Assembly: GCF_000689255.1 (NCBI RefSeq)
Contig: NZ_HG964446.1
Location: 883,330-947,329, forward strand
Origin: Mycobacterium triplex
Lineage (GTDB): Bacteria > Actinomycetota > Actinomycetes > Mycobacteriales > Mycobacteriaceae
Direction of reading: 5' to 3'
DNA: 64,000 nucleotides
The notes beneath the pieces were generated by a model, which did not search any database, was not told the origin of the DNA, and worked only from the letters and a program-made list of their open reading frames with translations. The position numbers and the translations under genes were made by a program. This document shows positions 54,437 through 62,917 of the stretch, one piece after another. How positions within the stretch are numbered: the first letter of the stretch is position 1; the number at the start of each line of letters is the position of its first letter.

Positions 54437-56352
54437 TAGCCTCTCCGTCCTGGGTGGTCGGCCAGCTCTTCATCGGTGAAGTACTTCTCCAGCTCGGAGA
54501 TCTCGAAGAGCTCCAAGAGGTCGGGCCGCATCGGCACCTGGTCTTCACGGGTGACGGTGACCTCGGGAATCGCGTCGTCGCCCCCGGCCGCCCGGCACAC
54601 CAGCAACACCTTGCGCCAGGACGAGTCCATGCCCGGGTGGTCGTCGCGGGTGTGGCCGCCGCGGCTCTCGGTGCGCATCAGTGCGGCCTTGGCCACGCAC
54701 TCGCTGACCAGCAGCATGTTGCGCAGATCGATGGCCAGGTTCCAGCCGGGGTTGTACTCGCGGTGCCCCTCGACGTGGATGTGCTTGAACCGCTCCCGGA
54801 ACGTGCCGAGCCGCTCCAGCGCCTCGGAGATCTCCTCCGACTTGCGGATGATGCCGACCAGGTCGTTCATCGACTGCTGCAGTTCGAGCTGCAGCGTGTA
54901 CGGGTTCTCGGCGGCGGCACCGTTGGTCGGCGCCTCGAACGGGCTCAGCGCCCGCTTCGCCGCGGCCTCGATCGCTTCGTCGCTGACGGTGGGGCGACTC
55001 GACAGGGCGCGCGCGTAGTCGGCGGCGCCCAACCCGGCACGCCGGCCGAAGACCAACAGGTCGCTCAGCGAGTTCCCGCCCAGACGGTTGGAGCCGTGCA
55101 TGCCGCCCGAGCATTCACCCGCGGCGAACAGGCCGGCGACGGTGGCCGCACCGGTGTCGGGGTCGACCTCGACACCGCCCATCACGTAGTGACAGGTGGG
55201 TCCGACTTCCATTGGCTCCTTGGTGATGTCGACGCCGGCCAGCTCCATGAACTGGTGGTACATCGACGGCAGGCGGCGCTTGATCTCGTCGGGCGTCAGC
55301 CGGGAGGCGATGTCCAGGTAGACACCGCCGTGCGGGGTGCCGCGACCGGCCTTGACCTCCGAGTTGATCGCGCGGGCGACCTCATCGCGGGGCAGCAGGT
55401 CCGGGGTGCGGCGGGCCGAGTCGTTGTCCTTGAGCCATTGGTCGGCTTCTTGCTCGGTCTCGGCGTACTGGCCCTTGAACACCGGCGGGATGTAGTCGAA
55501 CATGAAGCGCTTGCTGTCGGAGTTTTTCAGGACTCCGCCGTCGCCGCGCACACCCTCGGTGACCAGGATCCCCTTCACACTCGGCGGCCACACCATGCCC
55601 GTCGGGTGGAACTGGATGAACTCCATGTTGATCAGCGTCGCGCCGGCCCGCAGCGCCAGCGCGTGGCCATCGCCGGTGTACTCCCAGGAGTTCGACGTGA
55701 CCTTGAAGGACTTGCCGATTCCGCCGGTGGCCAGCACCACAGCGGGCGCGTCGAAGACGACGAACTTGCCGCTTTGCCGCCAGTAGCCGAACGCGCCGGC
55801 GATCCGGTCGCCGTCTTTGAGCAGTTCGGTGATCGCGCACTCGGCGAACACCTTGATCCGCGCCTCGTAGTCGCCGAATTCGGCGTAGTCCTCCTGCTGC
55901 AGCGAGACGACCTTCTGCTGCATGGTGCGGATCAGCTCCAGGCCGGTGCGGTCACCGACGTGCGCCAGCCGCGGGTAGGTGTGCCCGCCGAAGTTGCGCT
56001 GGCTGATCTTGCCGTCCTTGAGGCGGTCGAACAGCGCGCCGTAGCTTTCCAGCTCCCAGACCCGGTCCGGTGCCTCCTTGGCGTGCAGTTCGGCCATCCG
56101 CCAGTTGTTCAGGAACTTGCCCCCGCGCATGGTGTCGCCGAAGTGGGTCTTCCAGTTGTCCTTCGGGTTGGCATTACCCATCGACGCGGCGCAGCCGCCC
56201 TCGGCCATCACCGTGTGGGCCTTGCCGAACAGCGACTTGGTCACCACCGCGACCTTGAGGCCGCGTTCCCGCGCTTCGATCACCGCGCGCAAACCCGCGC
56301 CGCCGGCACCGATCACGACCACGTCGTAGGAGTGCCGTTCGACCTCAGTCAT
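54436..56352 (-). CDS. sdhA: Succinate dehydrogenase flavoprotein subunit (Sdh1 SdhA)
   Basis: A 638-residue flavoprotein (Rv0248c, 646) oxidising succinate to fumarate at the inner face of the membrane. The FAD-binding Rossmann motif VVVIGAGGAGLRAV is at about residues 11-24, the FAD-linked His46 in GKAHTVMAEGGCAAS, and the substrate site in EFIQFHPTGMV and RLGGNSLSDLLVFGRRAG. RESRGGHTRDDHPG-type residues (TESRGGHTRDDHPGMDSSW) hold the active-site Arg/His. Upstream sdhC is separated by 38 bases. Part of an all-minus-strand operon. Confidence 0.92.
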   Translation of the reverse strand: MTEVERHSYDVVVIGAGGAGLRAVIEARERGLKVAVVTKSLFGKAHTVMAEGGCAASMGNANPKDNWKTHFGDTMRGGKFLNNWRMAELHAKEAPDRVWELESYGALFDRLKDGKISQRNFGGHTYPRLAHVGDRTGLELIRTMQQKVVSLQQEDYAEFGDYEARIKVFAECAITELLKDGDRIAGAFGYWRQSGKFVVFDAPAVVLATGGIGKSFKVTSNSWEYTGDGHALALRAGATLINMEFIQFHPTGMVWPPSVKGILVTEGVRGDGGVLKNSDSKRFMFDYIPPVFKGQYAETEQEADQWLKDNDSARRTPDLLPRDEVARAINSEVKAGRGTPHGGVYLDIASRLTPDEIKRRLPSMYHQFMELAGVDITKEPMEVGPTCHYVMGGVEVDPDTGAATVAGLFAAGECSGGMHGSNRLGGNSLSDLLVFGRRAGLGAADYARALSSRPTVSDEAIEAAAKRALSPFEAPTNGAAAENPYTLQLELQQSMNDLVGIIRKSEEISEALERLGTFRERFKHIHVEGHREYNPGWNLAIDLRNMLLVSECVAKAALMRTESRGGHTRDDHPGMDSSWRKVLLVCRAAGGDDAIPEVTVTREDQVPMRPDLLELFEISELEKYFTDEELADHPGRRG

Positions 56353-56390
56353 GGAACCTCACTCAACTTTCTGAATTTCCGCGAAAGGGC

Positions 56391-57221
56391 TTAGTGGCCA
56401 ACAAATCTCAGGTCTGAAATGGTGCCGCTGGCTACCAGTGCGATGTAGAAGTCGGTAACCATCAGCGTGCCCAGGGTGATCCACGCGAACAGCTTGTGCC
56501 GGGTGTTGATGACGCTCACCTGCGTCCAGATCCAGTACCGCACAGGGTTTTTGGAGAAGTGTTTGAGCCGTCCGCCGGTCACGTGCCGGCACGAGTGGCA
56601 GGACAGCGTGTAGATCCACAGCATGATTACGTTGCCCAGCAGGATCAGATTGCCCAAGCCGAAACCGAATCCGCCGGGTCCCTCGTCCGAATGGAAGGCG
56701 ACGATCGCGTCGTAGGTGTTGATCACCGAGATGATGCCGGCGATATAGAAGAAATACCGGTGGGTGTTCTGGACGATCAGCGGGAACTTGGTTTCGCCGC
56801 TGTAATGGACGCGAGGCTCGGCCACCGCGCAGGAAGTGGGCGACTGCCACACCGTGCGGTAGTAGGCGCCGCGGTAGTAATAGCAGGTCAGACGGAACAG
56901 CAGCAGGAATGGCAGCGTCAGCGCCGCGTACGGCAACCACCACACGTTCGGCAGGATCTGCGGCCAGAACTCGCTGGACTGCCCGCACGCCGTGCTGACG
57001 CACGGCGAGTAGAACGGCGTCAGGTAGTGGTACTTCGGGACATAGAAGTAATCCTGCTGGAACGCCCGAAACGTCGCGTAGATGACGAATGCGGCGAAGC
57101 CGAGGTCGATGCGCAACGGCGACATCCACCACCGGTCGGTACGTAGTGTGCGCTGCGGAATTTGGGCGCGCGTCGGTGAAAAGATGCCGGACGCAGGACG
57201 GTTCGCCGTTGGTGCGCTCAT
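56391..57221 (-). CDS. sdhC: Succinate dehydrogenase membrane subunit (Sdh1 SdhC)
   Basis: A 276-residue membrane anchor (Rv0249c, 273) with about five helices (about residues 36-56, 95-115, 155-175, 190-212 and 245-265). A reported M. smegmatis Sdh1 structure has a membrane-embedded Rieske-type [2Fe-2S] cluster in this subunit; the CHSCRH motif in TLSCHSCRHVTGG (about 212-220) and FYSPCVSTACGQ are candidate ligands here, though which residues bind is my inference. It delivers electrons to menaquinone. It is the first gene of sdhCAB; a GC-rich hairpin separates it from the upstream Rv0250c orthologue. Confidence 0.88.
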   Translation of the reverse strand: MSAPTANRPASGIFSPTRAQIPQRTLRTDRWWMSPLRIDLGFAAFVIYATFRAFQQDYFYVPKYHYLTPFYSPCVSTACGQSSEFWPQILPNVWWLPYAALTLPFLLLFRLTCYYYRGAYYRTVWQSPTSCAVAEPRVHYSGETKFPLIVQNTHRYFFYIAGIISVINTYDAIVAFHSDEGPGGFGFGLGNLILLGNVIMLWIYTLSCHSCRHVTGGRLKHFSKNPVRYWIWTQVSVINTRHKLFAWITLGTLMVTDFYIALVASGTISDLRFVGH

Positions 57222-57271
57222 GCAAATGTTCCTCTTCGAACAGGGCTGTTGGTCGAAGGGTACAAGACCAT

Positions 57272-57292
57272 GCCCCCCGGTTTAACGGGGGC
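57272..57292 (-). terminator. GC-rich hairpin between the Rv0250c orthologue and sdhC
   Basis: CCCCCG and CGGGGG arms around GTTTAA, nine bases after the Rv0250c-type stop. It could be a partial terminator or attenuator that lowers sdhCAB expression relative to the small gene. Confidence 0.5.
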
Positions 57293-57300
57293 TTGGAATA

Positions 57301-57597
57301 TCAGGAGCGATTGTGACCCCCGACACCCTCGTCGTCGACATCGCGCCAGAAATCGGTGTCGTACTGGGTGTCGGGAATGGTGATCTTCTCGCCGGAATGC
57401 TGGACGGTGGCTCGCGCCAAGTCCAATTCCGAAACATCGGTGTCGAGTAAATCGACATCGCTGATGATCCGGTCGGCGTCGATCACGATGCGGCGCATCG
57501 CCGGGCTGTCGCCGTAGCGCGACTTCAAGGAGCTCACGCACCGCCGCAAACCGCCGATCAGATCGTGCAGTTCGGCGAGTTCAGTCGTGGTGGACAA
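57301..57597 (-). CDS. Small conserved protein, Rv0250c orthologue
   Basis: A 98-residue cytosolic protein (Rv0250c, 97). It is mostly alpha-helical with an acidic middle (DLLDTDVSELDLARATVQH) and a C-terminal IPDTQYDTDFWRDVDDEG. A TTG start at 57597 was chosen because GGAG is five bases upstream and the length then matches; an earlier TTG at 57624 is also in frame but lacks such a site. It has stayed next to sdhCAB in mycobacteria, so it may serve the Sdh1 complex, but no function is known to me. The upstream 112 bases form a divergent promoter region with the PEP-mutase-type gene. Confidence 0.72.
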   Translation of the reverse strand: MSTTTELAELHDLIGGLRRCVSSLKSRYGDSPAMRRIVIDADRIISDVDLLDTDVSELDLARATVQHSGEKITIPDTQYDTDFWRDVDDEGVGGHNRS

Positions 57598-57709
57598 CAG
57601 ATCTCCTAGGGCTGAGGGTGTCAAGGATCACAGTATGACTTTCGATACTATCCACCGCGCACGACCGACGTCGGACAGATGACTCGCCGAGATTGCGGAG
57701 CAAACACCC

Positions 57710-58471
57710 ATGCCCCCTCAGACCACCGCCGCGCAGCGCGCGGCCACGCTGCTGGAATTGCACCAGCCGGGTAACCCGGTGGTGCTCCCGACCGTATGGG
57801 ACGCCTGGTCGGCACGCCTTGCCACCGCGGCGGGATTCGCCGCCTTGACCGTGGGCAGTCATCCGCTGGCCGACTCGATTGGCAAACCCGACGGCGAGGG
57901 CATGTCGTTCGACGATGTGCTCACCCGGGTCGCCCAGATCACCGCGGCGGTCGACGTTCCGGTGTCGGTGGACGTCGAGTCCGGGTACGGCCAGCCGGCC
58001 CAGCGCCTGGTCGACGGCCTGCTGAGCGTCGGCGCCGTCGGGCTCAACATCGAGGACACCGTGCACGCCGAGAACAAGCGACTGCGGTCCGCCCGCGAGC
58101 ACGCCGAATTGGTGGGCGCGCTGCGGTCGGCCGCCGATGCGGCCGGGGTGCGCGTCGTGATCAACGCCCGTACCGATCTCTTTCTACGCAACGACGGGGA
58201 CGATTCGGACCGCGTCGAGCGGGCCATCGCACGCCTGACCGAGGCGGCCGACGCCGGCGCCGATGTGCTCTATCCGGTGGGTCGCCACGATCCGGAGACG
58301 TTGCGGCGCTTGGCAACTGAGCTACCGCTGCCGATCAATGCGATCGCGCTGCCGGACCGGGACGACCCCTCGTCATTCGGCCCGCTGGGTGTCGCCCGGA
58401 TCAGCTTCGGCCCGTTCCTGCAATCCGCGCTGGCCGGCCGGGCCAGGGACCTGCTGGACCGCTGGGGCTGA
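57710..58471 (+). CDS. Isocitrate lyase/PEP mutase-family protein
   Basis: A 253-residue TIM-barrel protein of the ICL/PEPM superfamily, of the type represented by Rv1998c in M. tuberculosis. Metal and substrate positions are PTVWDAWSARLA (about residues 27-38), VSVDVESGYGQ (about 84-94, Asp/Glu ligands) and GLNIEDTVH (about 112-120). The isocitrate lyase active-site KKCGH loop is absent, so it is likely a C-C or P-C lyase/hydrolase such as an oxaloacetate or methylisocitrate-type enzyme; the reaction is unresolved. It ends four bases from the convergent HxlR gene. Confidence 0.8.
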   Translation: MPPQTTAAQRAATLLELHQPGNPVVLPTVWDAWSARLATAAGFAALTVGSHPLADSIGKPDGEGMSFDDVLTRVAQITAAVDVPVSVDVESGYGQPAQRLVDGLLSVGAVGLNIEDTVHAENKRLRSAREHAELVGALRSAADAAGVRVVINARTDLFLRNDGDDSDRVERAIARLTEAADAGADVLYPVGRHDPETLRRLATELPLPINAIALPDRDDPSSFGPLGVARISFGPFLQSALAGRARDLLDRWG

Positions 58472-58475
58472 TCGG

Positions 58476-58979
58476 CTAGATCGGTTCCAGCATTCGGTGC
58501 GGCCGGCGCAGTGCCCGGCTGACCGGGTCGTCGCGGTTCGGATCGTGGGGCCGGCGCGGCGGATGCGCGATCAGTTCGGCGACGTCGGGAACCCGATCGC
58601 AGCCGGCGCAGCGGCGATCCGCCCCGATTGCGCCGCCGCACTCCGCGTGTCGATAGGTCCGGGTGGGCCTGTCCAGCAGGTGTTCGGTGCCCCAGGCGAT
58701 CATCGACCAGACCATCGGCCACAGCTGCTTGCCCTTGGCGGTCAGCTCGTATTCCGCGGCGGTCTTGGTCAGCACACCTTCGCTGACCAAGAAGGTAAGC
58801 CGTTCGGACAGCACAGCTTTGGGTATGCCGAGGTGGTTGTGAAAGTCGCTGAACCGCCGCACGCCATAGAAGGCGTCACGCACGATCAGCAATGTCCAGC
58901 GTTCGCCGACGATCTCCAGGGACCGAGCGATCGGGCAGTTCTCGTCGGGGTATTCGCGGGGAAGGGCCACGTGGTCCAT
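58476..58979 (-). CDS. HxlR-family winged-helix regulator
   Basis: A 167-residue regulator. The HxlR domain is diagnostic: CPIARSLEIVGERWTLLIVR (about residues 15-34), then GIPKAVLSERLTFLVSEGVL as the recognition helix and wing. The extra C-terminal part contains three cysteines (HAECGGAIGADRRCAGCDR) that could form a small zinc site or sense redox changes. ATG 58979 follows AAGGGG; an upstream in-frame ATG at 59003 lies in the operator region and has no site. It diverges from a DUF302 gene across 88 bases carrying two copies of a palindromic sequence. Confidence 0.85.
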   Translation of the reverse strand: MDHVALPREYPDENCPIARSLEIVGERWTLLIVRDAFYGVRRFSDFHNHLGIPKAVLSERLTFLVSEGVLTKTAAEYELTAKGKQLWPMVWSMIAWGTEHLLDRPTRTYRHAECGGAIGADRRCAGCDRVPDVAELIAHPPRRPHDPNRDDPVSRALRRPHRMLEPI

Positions 58980-58992
58980 GCTACCCCTTGCT

Positions 58993-59048
58993 GGTTCATT
59001 CACCGAACCGTATACTCGAAATTCGTAAGTTCGTTCACCGAACCATTA
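58993..59048. promoter_or_regulatory. Paired operator of the HxlR regulator
   Basis: Two copies of a GTTCRTTCACCGAACC element, at 58993-59009 and 59029-59045, start 36 bases apart, close to three or four helical turns. Each has imperfect GGTTC/GAACC dyad symmetry. TATACT at 59011-59016 between them could be a -10 hexamer. Confidence 0.55.
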
Positions 59049-59067
59049 GCGAATTCTGAGGAATACC

Positions 59068-59598
59068 ATGACAAGTAGCGCTGAATTCAACGTGGTGGCG
59101 CACACCATGAACCGCATCGACATTGCTACCGGCGTGGAGTTCGACGATTTCATCGCGGCTTTCGAGAAGGCGGCTCCGCCGGTTGACCGGGCGGCGGTGC
59201 AGGAGATCGTCGAGCGCGGCGGCAGCTGGGACGAAGTCCTGGCCGTCGCGGAGACCAACGCACCGCACGGGCTGATGGTCTACACGAAGATCGACGCGCT
59301 GCCGTTCTTCAGCGTGGCCGGCCACACCACCAAGGCGGTGGAGTATCTGCTCGGCAACCACACGATCGCCGAGACGATGTTCCGTCACGACCCGAAGGCT
59401 CTGCTGTACGCGCCATTACGGCTTCTGATCCACGCCGACGCCGAAGGCAAAGCGGTGTTTTCGATGGACCAGCCCGGCCCCGCGTTCGGCAGCCTTGGCA
59501 TCACCGAGGTGGCCGAGGTGGGCCAGAGCCTGGATCGCAAGGTGGTAAACCTGTTGCGAGTCATCGGGATTGAGGCCGAGCCGGCGTTCGCCCGGTAA
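59068..59598 (+). CDS. DUF302-domain protein
   Basis: A 176-residue protein with the DUF302 pattern NHTIAETMFRHDPKALLYAP followed by LRLLIHADAEGKAVFSMDQP. DUF302 proteins are small homodimeric proteins of unknown function often found with redox or stress genes. ATG 59068 follows TGAGGAA. It is divergent from an HxlR regulator whose likely operators lie in its promoter, so it is probably induced by whatever the regulator senses. No signal peptide or cysteine is present. A perfect 15-base-arm hairpin follows the stop. Confidence 0.78.
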   Translation: MTSSAEFNVVAHTMNRIDIATGVEFDDFIAAFEKAAPPVDRAAVQEIVERGGSWDEVLAVAETNAPHGLMVYTKIDALPFFSVAGHTTKAVEYLLGNHTIAETMFRHDPKALLYAPLRLLIHADAEGKAVFSMDQPGPAFGSLGITEVAEVGQSLDRKVVNLLRVIGIEAEPAFAR

Positions 59599-59604
59599 AA
59601 CCCG

Positions 59605-59657
59605 AACGTCGAGTTGTTGAGCGCTTTCCGTGCGATTTTGCCCAACAACTCGACGTT
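59605..59657. terminator. Bidirectional terminator with perfect 15-base arms
   Basis: AACGTCGAGTTGTTG (59605-59619) and CAACAACTCGACGTT (59643-59657) around a 23-base loop, between the convergent DUF302 and small heat-shock genes. Confidence 0.65.
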
Positions 59658-59672
59658 GGATCCGCCGCGAAA

Positions 59673-60113
59673 CTACTTCGTGATCGCGATGCGCTGCGCC
59701 TGGGTTCCGGCGTACGCGCCGGTGACCCGCACGGTTAACACACCGGCGTCGTAGGAAGCCTTGATGGCCTCGCCGGTGACGTGCGCGGGCAGCTGGAACG
59801 ACCGACGGAACGATCCATAGCGGATTTCCCGCAAGGTACGGCCGTCGGACTCCTCCGCGTGCTCGTCGCGGTGTTCGCCGTGGATTACCAGGCGACCCTT
59901 ATCGACCTCGACGTTGACGTCCTTCTCGACATCGACACCGGGCAGTTCCAGACGCACCACCGCGTCGTCGCCGTCCTTGACGATCTCGGCCGCGGGGTTG
60001 AAACCGCTGGTTGCGGGCTTGTACCAGTCCGCGATCGCGGCGGGGCCGAAGAAGTCGCGCAACCACCGGTCGGTGTCCCAGGCCGGTCGCGACCACACTG
60101 CGAGATTACTCAT
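59673..60113 (-). CDS. hsp: Small heat-shock protein (Hsp20/Acr2), Rv0251c orthologue
   Basis: A 146-residue alpha-crystallin-domain chaperone. The core runs from PAAEIVKDGDDAVVRLELPG (about residues 40-59) through the terminal GVLTVRV (about 125-131). The N-terminus (SNLAVWSRPAWD and WLRDFFGPA) matches Acr2 of M. tuberculosis, which is 159 residues; this protein appears shortened by a few small deletions in the N-terminal arm and mid-loop. It holds unfolding proteins in the cytosol under stress. Two CTTGAGT words upstream (60133 and 60193) resemble half-sites of the HspR HAIR operator. Rv0251c is strongly heat- and stress-inducible. Confidence 0.85.
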   Translation of the reverse strand: MSNLAVWSRPAWDTDRWLRDFFGPAAIADWYKPATSGFNPAAEIVKDGDDAVVRLELPGVDVEKDVNVEVDKGRLVIHGEHRDEHAEESDGRTLREIRYGSFRRSFQLPAHVTGEAIKASYDAGVLTVRVTGAYAGTQAQRIAITK

Positions 60114-60132
60114 GTCGTCTCCTCTTTGCTTC

Positions 60133-60199
60133 CTTGAGTTTGATTGTGAGTTTGCTGTGACCGGCGCCTTGCCGGCCGGCTACACAGACAAACTTGAGT
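60133..60199. promoter_or_regulatory. HAIR-like half-sites upstream of the hsp20 gene
   Basis: CTTGAGT occurs at 60133-60139 and 60193-60199. The HspR HAIR consensus is CTTGAGT-N7-ACTCAAG; no second arm is present at the right distance, so these are half-sites only. Confidence 0.25.
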
Positions 60200-60221
60200 T
60201 GACCCCGCTAAAGTTCCACCT

Positions 60222-60246
60222 GTGTGTTCGCTTGGAGCGAACACAC
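60222..60246. promoter_or_regulatory. Inverted repeat upstream of nirB
   Basis: GTGTGTTCGC and GCGAACACAC, perfect ten-base arms around TTGGA, 92 bases before the nirB start. It could be an operator or an RNA hairpin in the leader. In mycobacteria nirBD responds to GlnR and NnaR, but this sequence is not an obvious match to a GlnR box. Confidence 0.45.
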
Positions 60247-60338
60247 ATCACACAGGAAGTTGTGAGGTGTGAGACCCACGTCATACGAGCGATACATTCG
60301 GCGAATTTTCCGTAATTTCCGGCCCCTAATCTCATGGC

Positions 60339-62903
60339 ATGACCTCAGCCCCAGACCCGCGCACGCAGTGTGCTGCCCGTCACTTGGTTGTGGTCGGGCA
60401 CGGCATGGTGGGCCACCGTTTGGTCGAGGCGCTGCGCGCCCGTGACACCGACGGGTCTTGGCGCATCACCGTTTTGGCCGAAGAGGCCGACGCCGCCTAC
60501 GACCGCGTCGGATTGACCTCGTACACCGAGAACTGGGACCGCAGGCTGCTGGCACTGCCCGGCAACGACTACCCCGGTGACGAGCGGGTGCGGCTGTTGC
60601 TGAACGCGCGGGTCACCGAAATCGACCGCGCGACAAAGTCAGTGGTGACCGCGGACGGCGACCGGCACGGCTACGACGTCCTGGTCCTGGCCACCGGGTC
60701 CTATGCCTTCGTTCCCCCGGTGCCCGGACACGACCTGCCCGCCTGCCACGTCTACCGCACCCTGGACGACCTCGACGCGATCCGTGCCGCCGCCGAGCTC
60801 GCCCGTGACGGCGGTCACAATGCCGCCGGTGTGGTGATCGGCGGCGGCCTGCTCGGACTGGAAGCCGCCAATGCTTTGCGCCAGTTCGGGTTGCAAACAC
60901 ACGTCATTGAGATGATGCCGCGCCTGATGGCCCAGCAGATTGACGAGGCCGGCGGCGGGCTGCTGGCCCGGATGATCACCGAGCTCGGGATTTCGGTGCA
61001 CGTCGGCACGGGCACCGAATCGATCGAATCCGTTCCGCGTGCGGACGGTTCGGTGGCGACACGGGTGCGGTTGACCGACGGCGAAGTAATCGAGGCCGGT
61101 CCGGTGATCTTTGCGGCCGGCGTGCGGCCGCGCGACGAGCTGGCCGCGGCGGCCGGGTTGACGCTTGCCGAGCGCGGCGGAGTGCTTACCGACTTGTCTT
61201 GCCGGACAAGCGATCCCGACATCTACGCGATCGGCGAGGTCGCCGCGATCGACGGGCGATGCTACGGCCTGGTCGGACCGGGGTACACCTCCGCGGAGGT
61301 CGTGGTGGACCGGCTGCTCGGTGGTGCCGCGGAGTTCCCCGAAGCCGATCTGTCCACCAAGCTCAAGCTGCTGGGCGTCGACGTCGCCAGCTTCGGCGAC
61401 GCGATGGGCGCTACCCAGAACTGCCTCGAGGTCGCCATCAACGACGCGGTGAACCGCACCTACGCCAAGCTGGTGCTCTCCGACGATGCCAAGACCCTGC
61501 TCGGCGGGGTGCTGGTGGGCGACGCGTCCAGCTATGGTGTGCTGCGGCCGATGGTCGGCAGCGAGCTGCCGGGCGACCCGCTCGCACTGATCACCCCGGA
61601 GGGCTCCGGCGGCGCTTCGGCTTTGGGTATCGGCGCGCTTCCGGATTCGGCGCAGATCTGCTCCTGCAACAACGTCAGCAAGGCCGATCTGAAGTGCGCG
61701 ATCGCCGACGGTTGCAGTGACGTCCCGTCGCTGAAGTCGTGCACCACGGCCGGCACGTCGTGTGGTTCGTGTGTGCCGCTGCTCAAGCAGCTGCTGGAAG
61801 CAGAGGGCGTCGCGCAGTCCAAGGCGTTGTGCGAGCACTTCAGCCAGTCGCGCGCGGAGCTCTTCGAGATCATCTCGGCCACCGAGATCCGCACCTTCTC
61901 CGGCCTGCTGGAGAAGTTTGGTCGCGGAAAGGGTTGCGACATCTGCAAACCCGTGGTCGCGTCCATCCTCGCCTCGACCGGCTCGGACCACATCCTCGAA
62001 GGCGAGCAGGCCTCGCTGCAGGATTCCAACGACCACTTCCTGGCCAACATCCAGAAGAACGGCAGCTACTCCGTGGTGCCGCGGGTGCCCGGCGGCGACA
62101 TCAGGCCCGAGCACCTGATCCTGATCGGTCAGATCGCCCAGGACTTCGGGCTTTACACGAAGATCACCGGCGGTCAGCGGATCGACCTGTTCGGCGCCCG
62201 GGTGGACCAGTTGCCACAGATCTGGAAGCGGCTGGTGGACGGCGGCATGGAATCCGGCCACGCCTACGGCAAGGCCTTGCGCACGGTGAAGAGCTGCGTT
62301 GGCACCGACTGGTGCCGCTACGGCCAGCAGGATTCGGTGCAGCTGGCCATCGACCTGGAGCTGCGCTACCGCGGCCTGCGGGCCCCACACAAGATCAAGA
62401 TGGGCGTCTCGGGCTGCGCCCGGGAGTGCGCCGAGGCGCGCGGCAAGGACGTCGGCGTCATTGCCACCGAAAAGGGCTGGAACCTCTATGTCGGCGGCAA
62501 CGGCGGCATGACTCCCAAGCACGCCCAGCTGCTGGCCAGCGATCTCGACACCGAGACGCTGGTCCGCTACGTCGACCGGTTCCTGATGTACTACATCCGG
62601 ACCGCCGACCGGCTGCAGCGCACCGCGCCGTGGGTCGAATCCCTGGACGGCGGTCTCGATCACGTGCGTGAGGTTGTGTGCGAGGACTCCCTCGGGCTGG
62701 CCGAGGAATTCGAGGCCGCGATGCAGCGGCACGTGCAGAACTACCAGTGCGAGTGGAAGGGTGTGCTCGAAGATCCGGACAAGCTCTCGCGGTTTGTCTC
62801 CTTCGTCAACGCACCCGACGAAATCGATTCGACAGTCCAATTCACCGAGCATGCCGGGCGCAAAATCCCTGTGTCCATTGGCATGCCGCGAGTCCGTTCG
62901 TGA
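60339..62903 (+). CDS. nirB: Assimilatory nitrite reductase large subunit NirB
   Basis: An 854-residue NAD(P)H-dependent siroheme nitrite reductase (Rv0252, 853) reducing nitrite to ammonia in the cytosol. In order: FAD domain (LVVVGHGMVGHRLVEAL, about residues 17-33), NAD domain (GVVIGGGLLGLEAANALRQF, about 166-185), BFD-type [2Fe-2S] domain (ICSCNNVSKADLKCAI then CTTAGTSCGSC, about 440-480), and the siroheme/[4Fe-4S] module with cysteines in VKSCVGTDWCRYG and MGVSGCARECAEARGKDVGV (about 648-708). ATG 60339. nirD follows after 14 bases. Confidence 0.93.
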   Translation: MTSAPDPRTQCAARHLVVVGHGMVGHRLVEALRARDTDGSWRITVLAEEADAAYDRVGLTSYTENWDRRLLALPGNDYPGDERVRLLLNARVTEIDRATKSVVTADGDRHGYDVLVLATGSYAFVPPVPGHDLPACHVYRTLDDLDAIRAAAELARDGGHNAAGVVIGGGLLGLEAANALRQFGLQTHVIEMMPRLMAQQIDEAGGGLLARMITELGISVHVGTGTESIESVPRADGSVATRVRLTDGEVIEAGPVIFAAGVRPRDELAAAAGLTLAERGGVLTDLSCRTSDPDIYAIGEVAAIDGRCYGLVGPGYTSAEVVVDRLLGGAAEFPEADLSTKLKLLGVDVASFGDAMGATQNCLEVAINDAVNRTYAKLVLSDDAKTLLGGVLVGDASSYGVLRPMVGSELPGDPLALITPEGSGGASALGIGALPDSAQICSCNNVSKADLKCAIADGCSDVPSLKSCTTAGTSCGSCVPLLKQLLEAEGVAQSKALCEHFSQSRAELFEIISATEIRTFSGLLEKFGRGKGCDICKPVVASILASTGSDHILEGEQASLQDSNDHFLANIQKNGSYSVVPRVPGGDIRPEHLILIGQIAQDFGLYTKITGGQRIDLFGARVDQLPQIWKRLVDGGMESGHAYGKALRTVKSCVGTDWCRYGQQDSVQLAIDLELRYRGLRAPHKIKMGVSGCARECAEARGKDVGVIATEKGWNLYVGGNGGMTPKHAQLLASDLDTETLVRYVDRFLMYYIRTADRLQRTAPWVESLDGGLDHVREVVCEDSLGLAEEFEAAMQRHVQNYQCEWKGVLEDPDKLSRFVSFVNAPDEIDSTVQFTEHAGRKIPVSIGMPRVRS

Positions 62904-62917
62904 GTTCAGGAGGCAGC

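Noticed and set aside
54454-56394. A 646-codon open frame antisense to sdhA
   Set aside because: Shadow frame of a gene with unmistakable FAD and substrate motifs; its translation lacks any domain.
60133-60199. A full HspR HAIR operator
   Set aside because: Only isolated CTTGAGT words occur; the ACTCAAG partner at seven-base spacing is missing.
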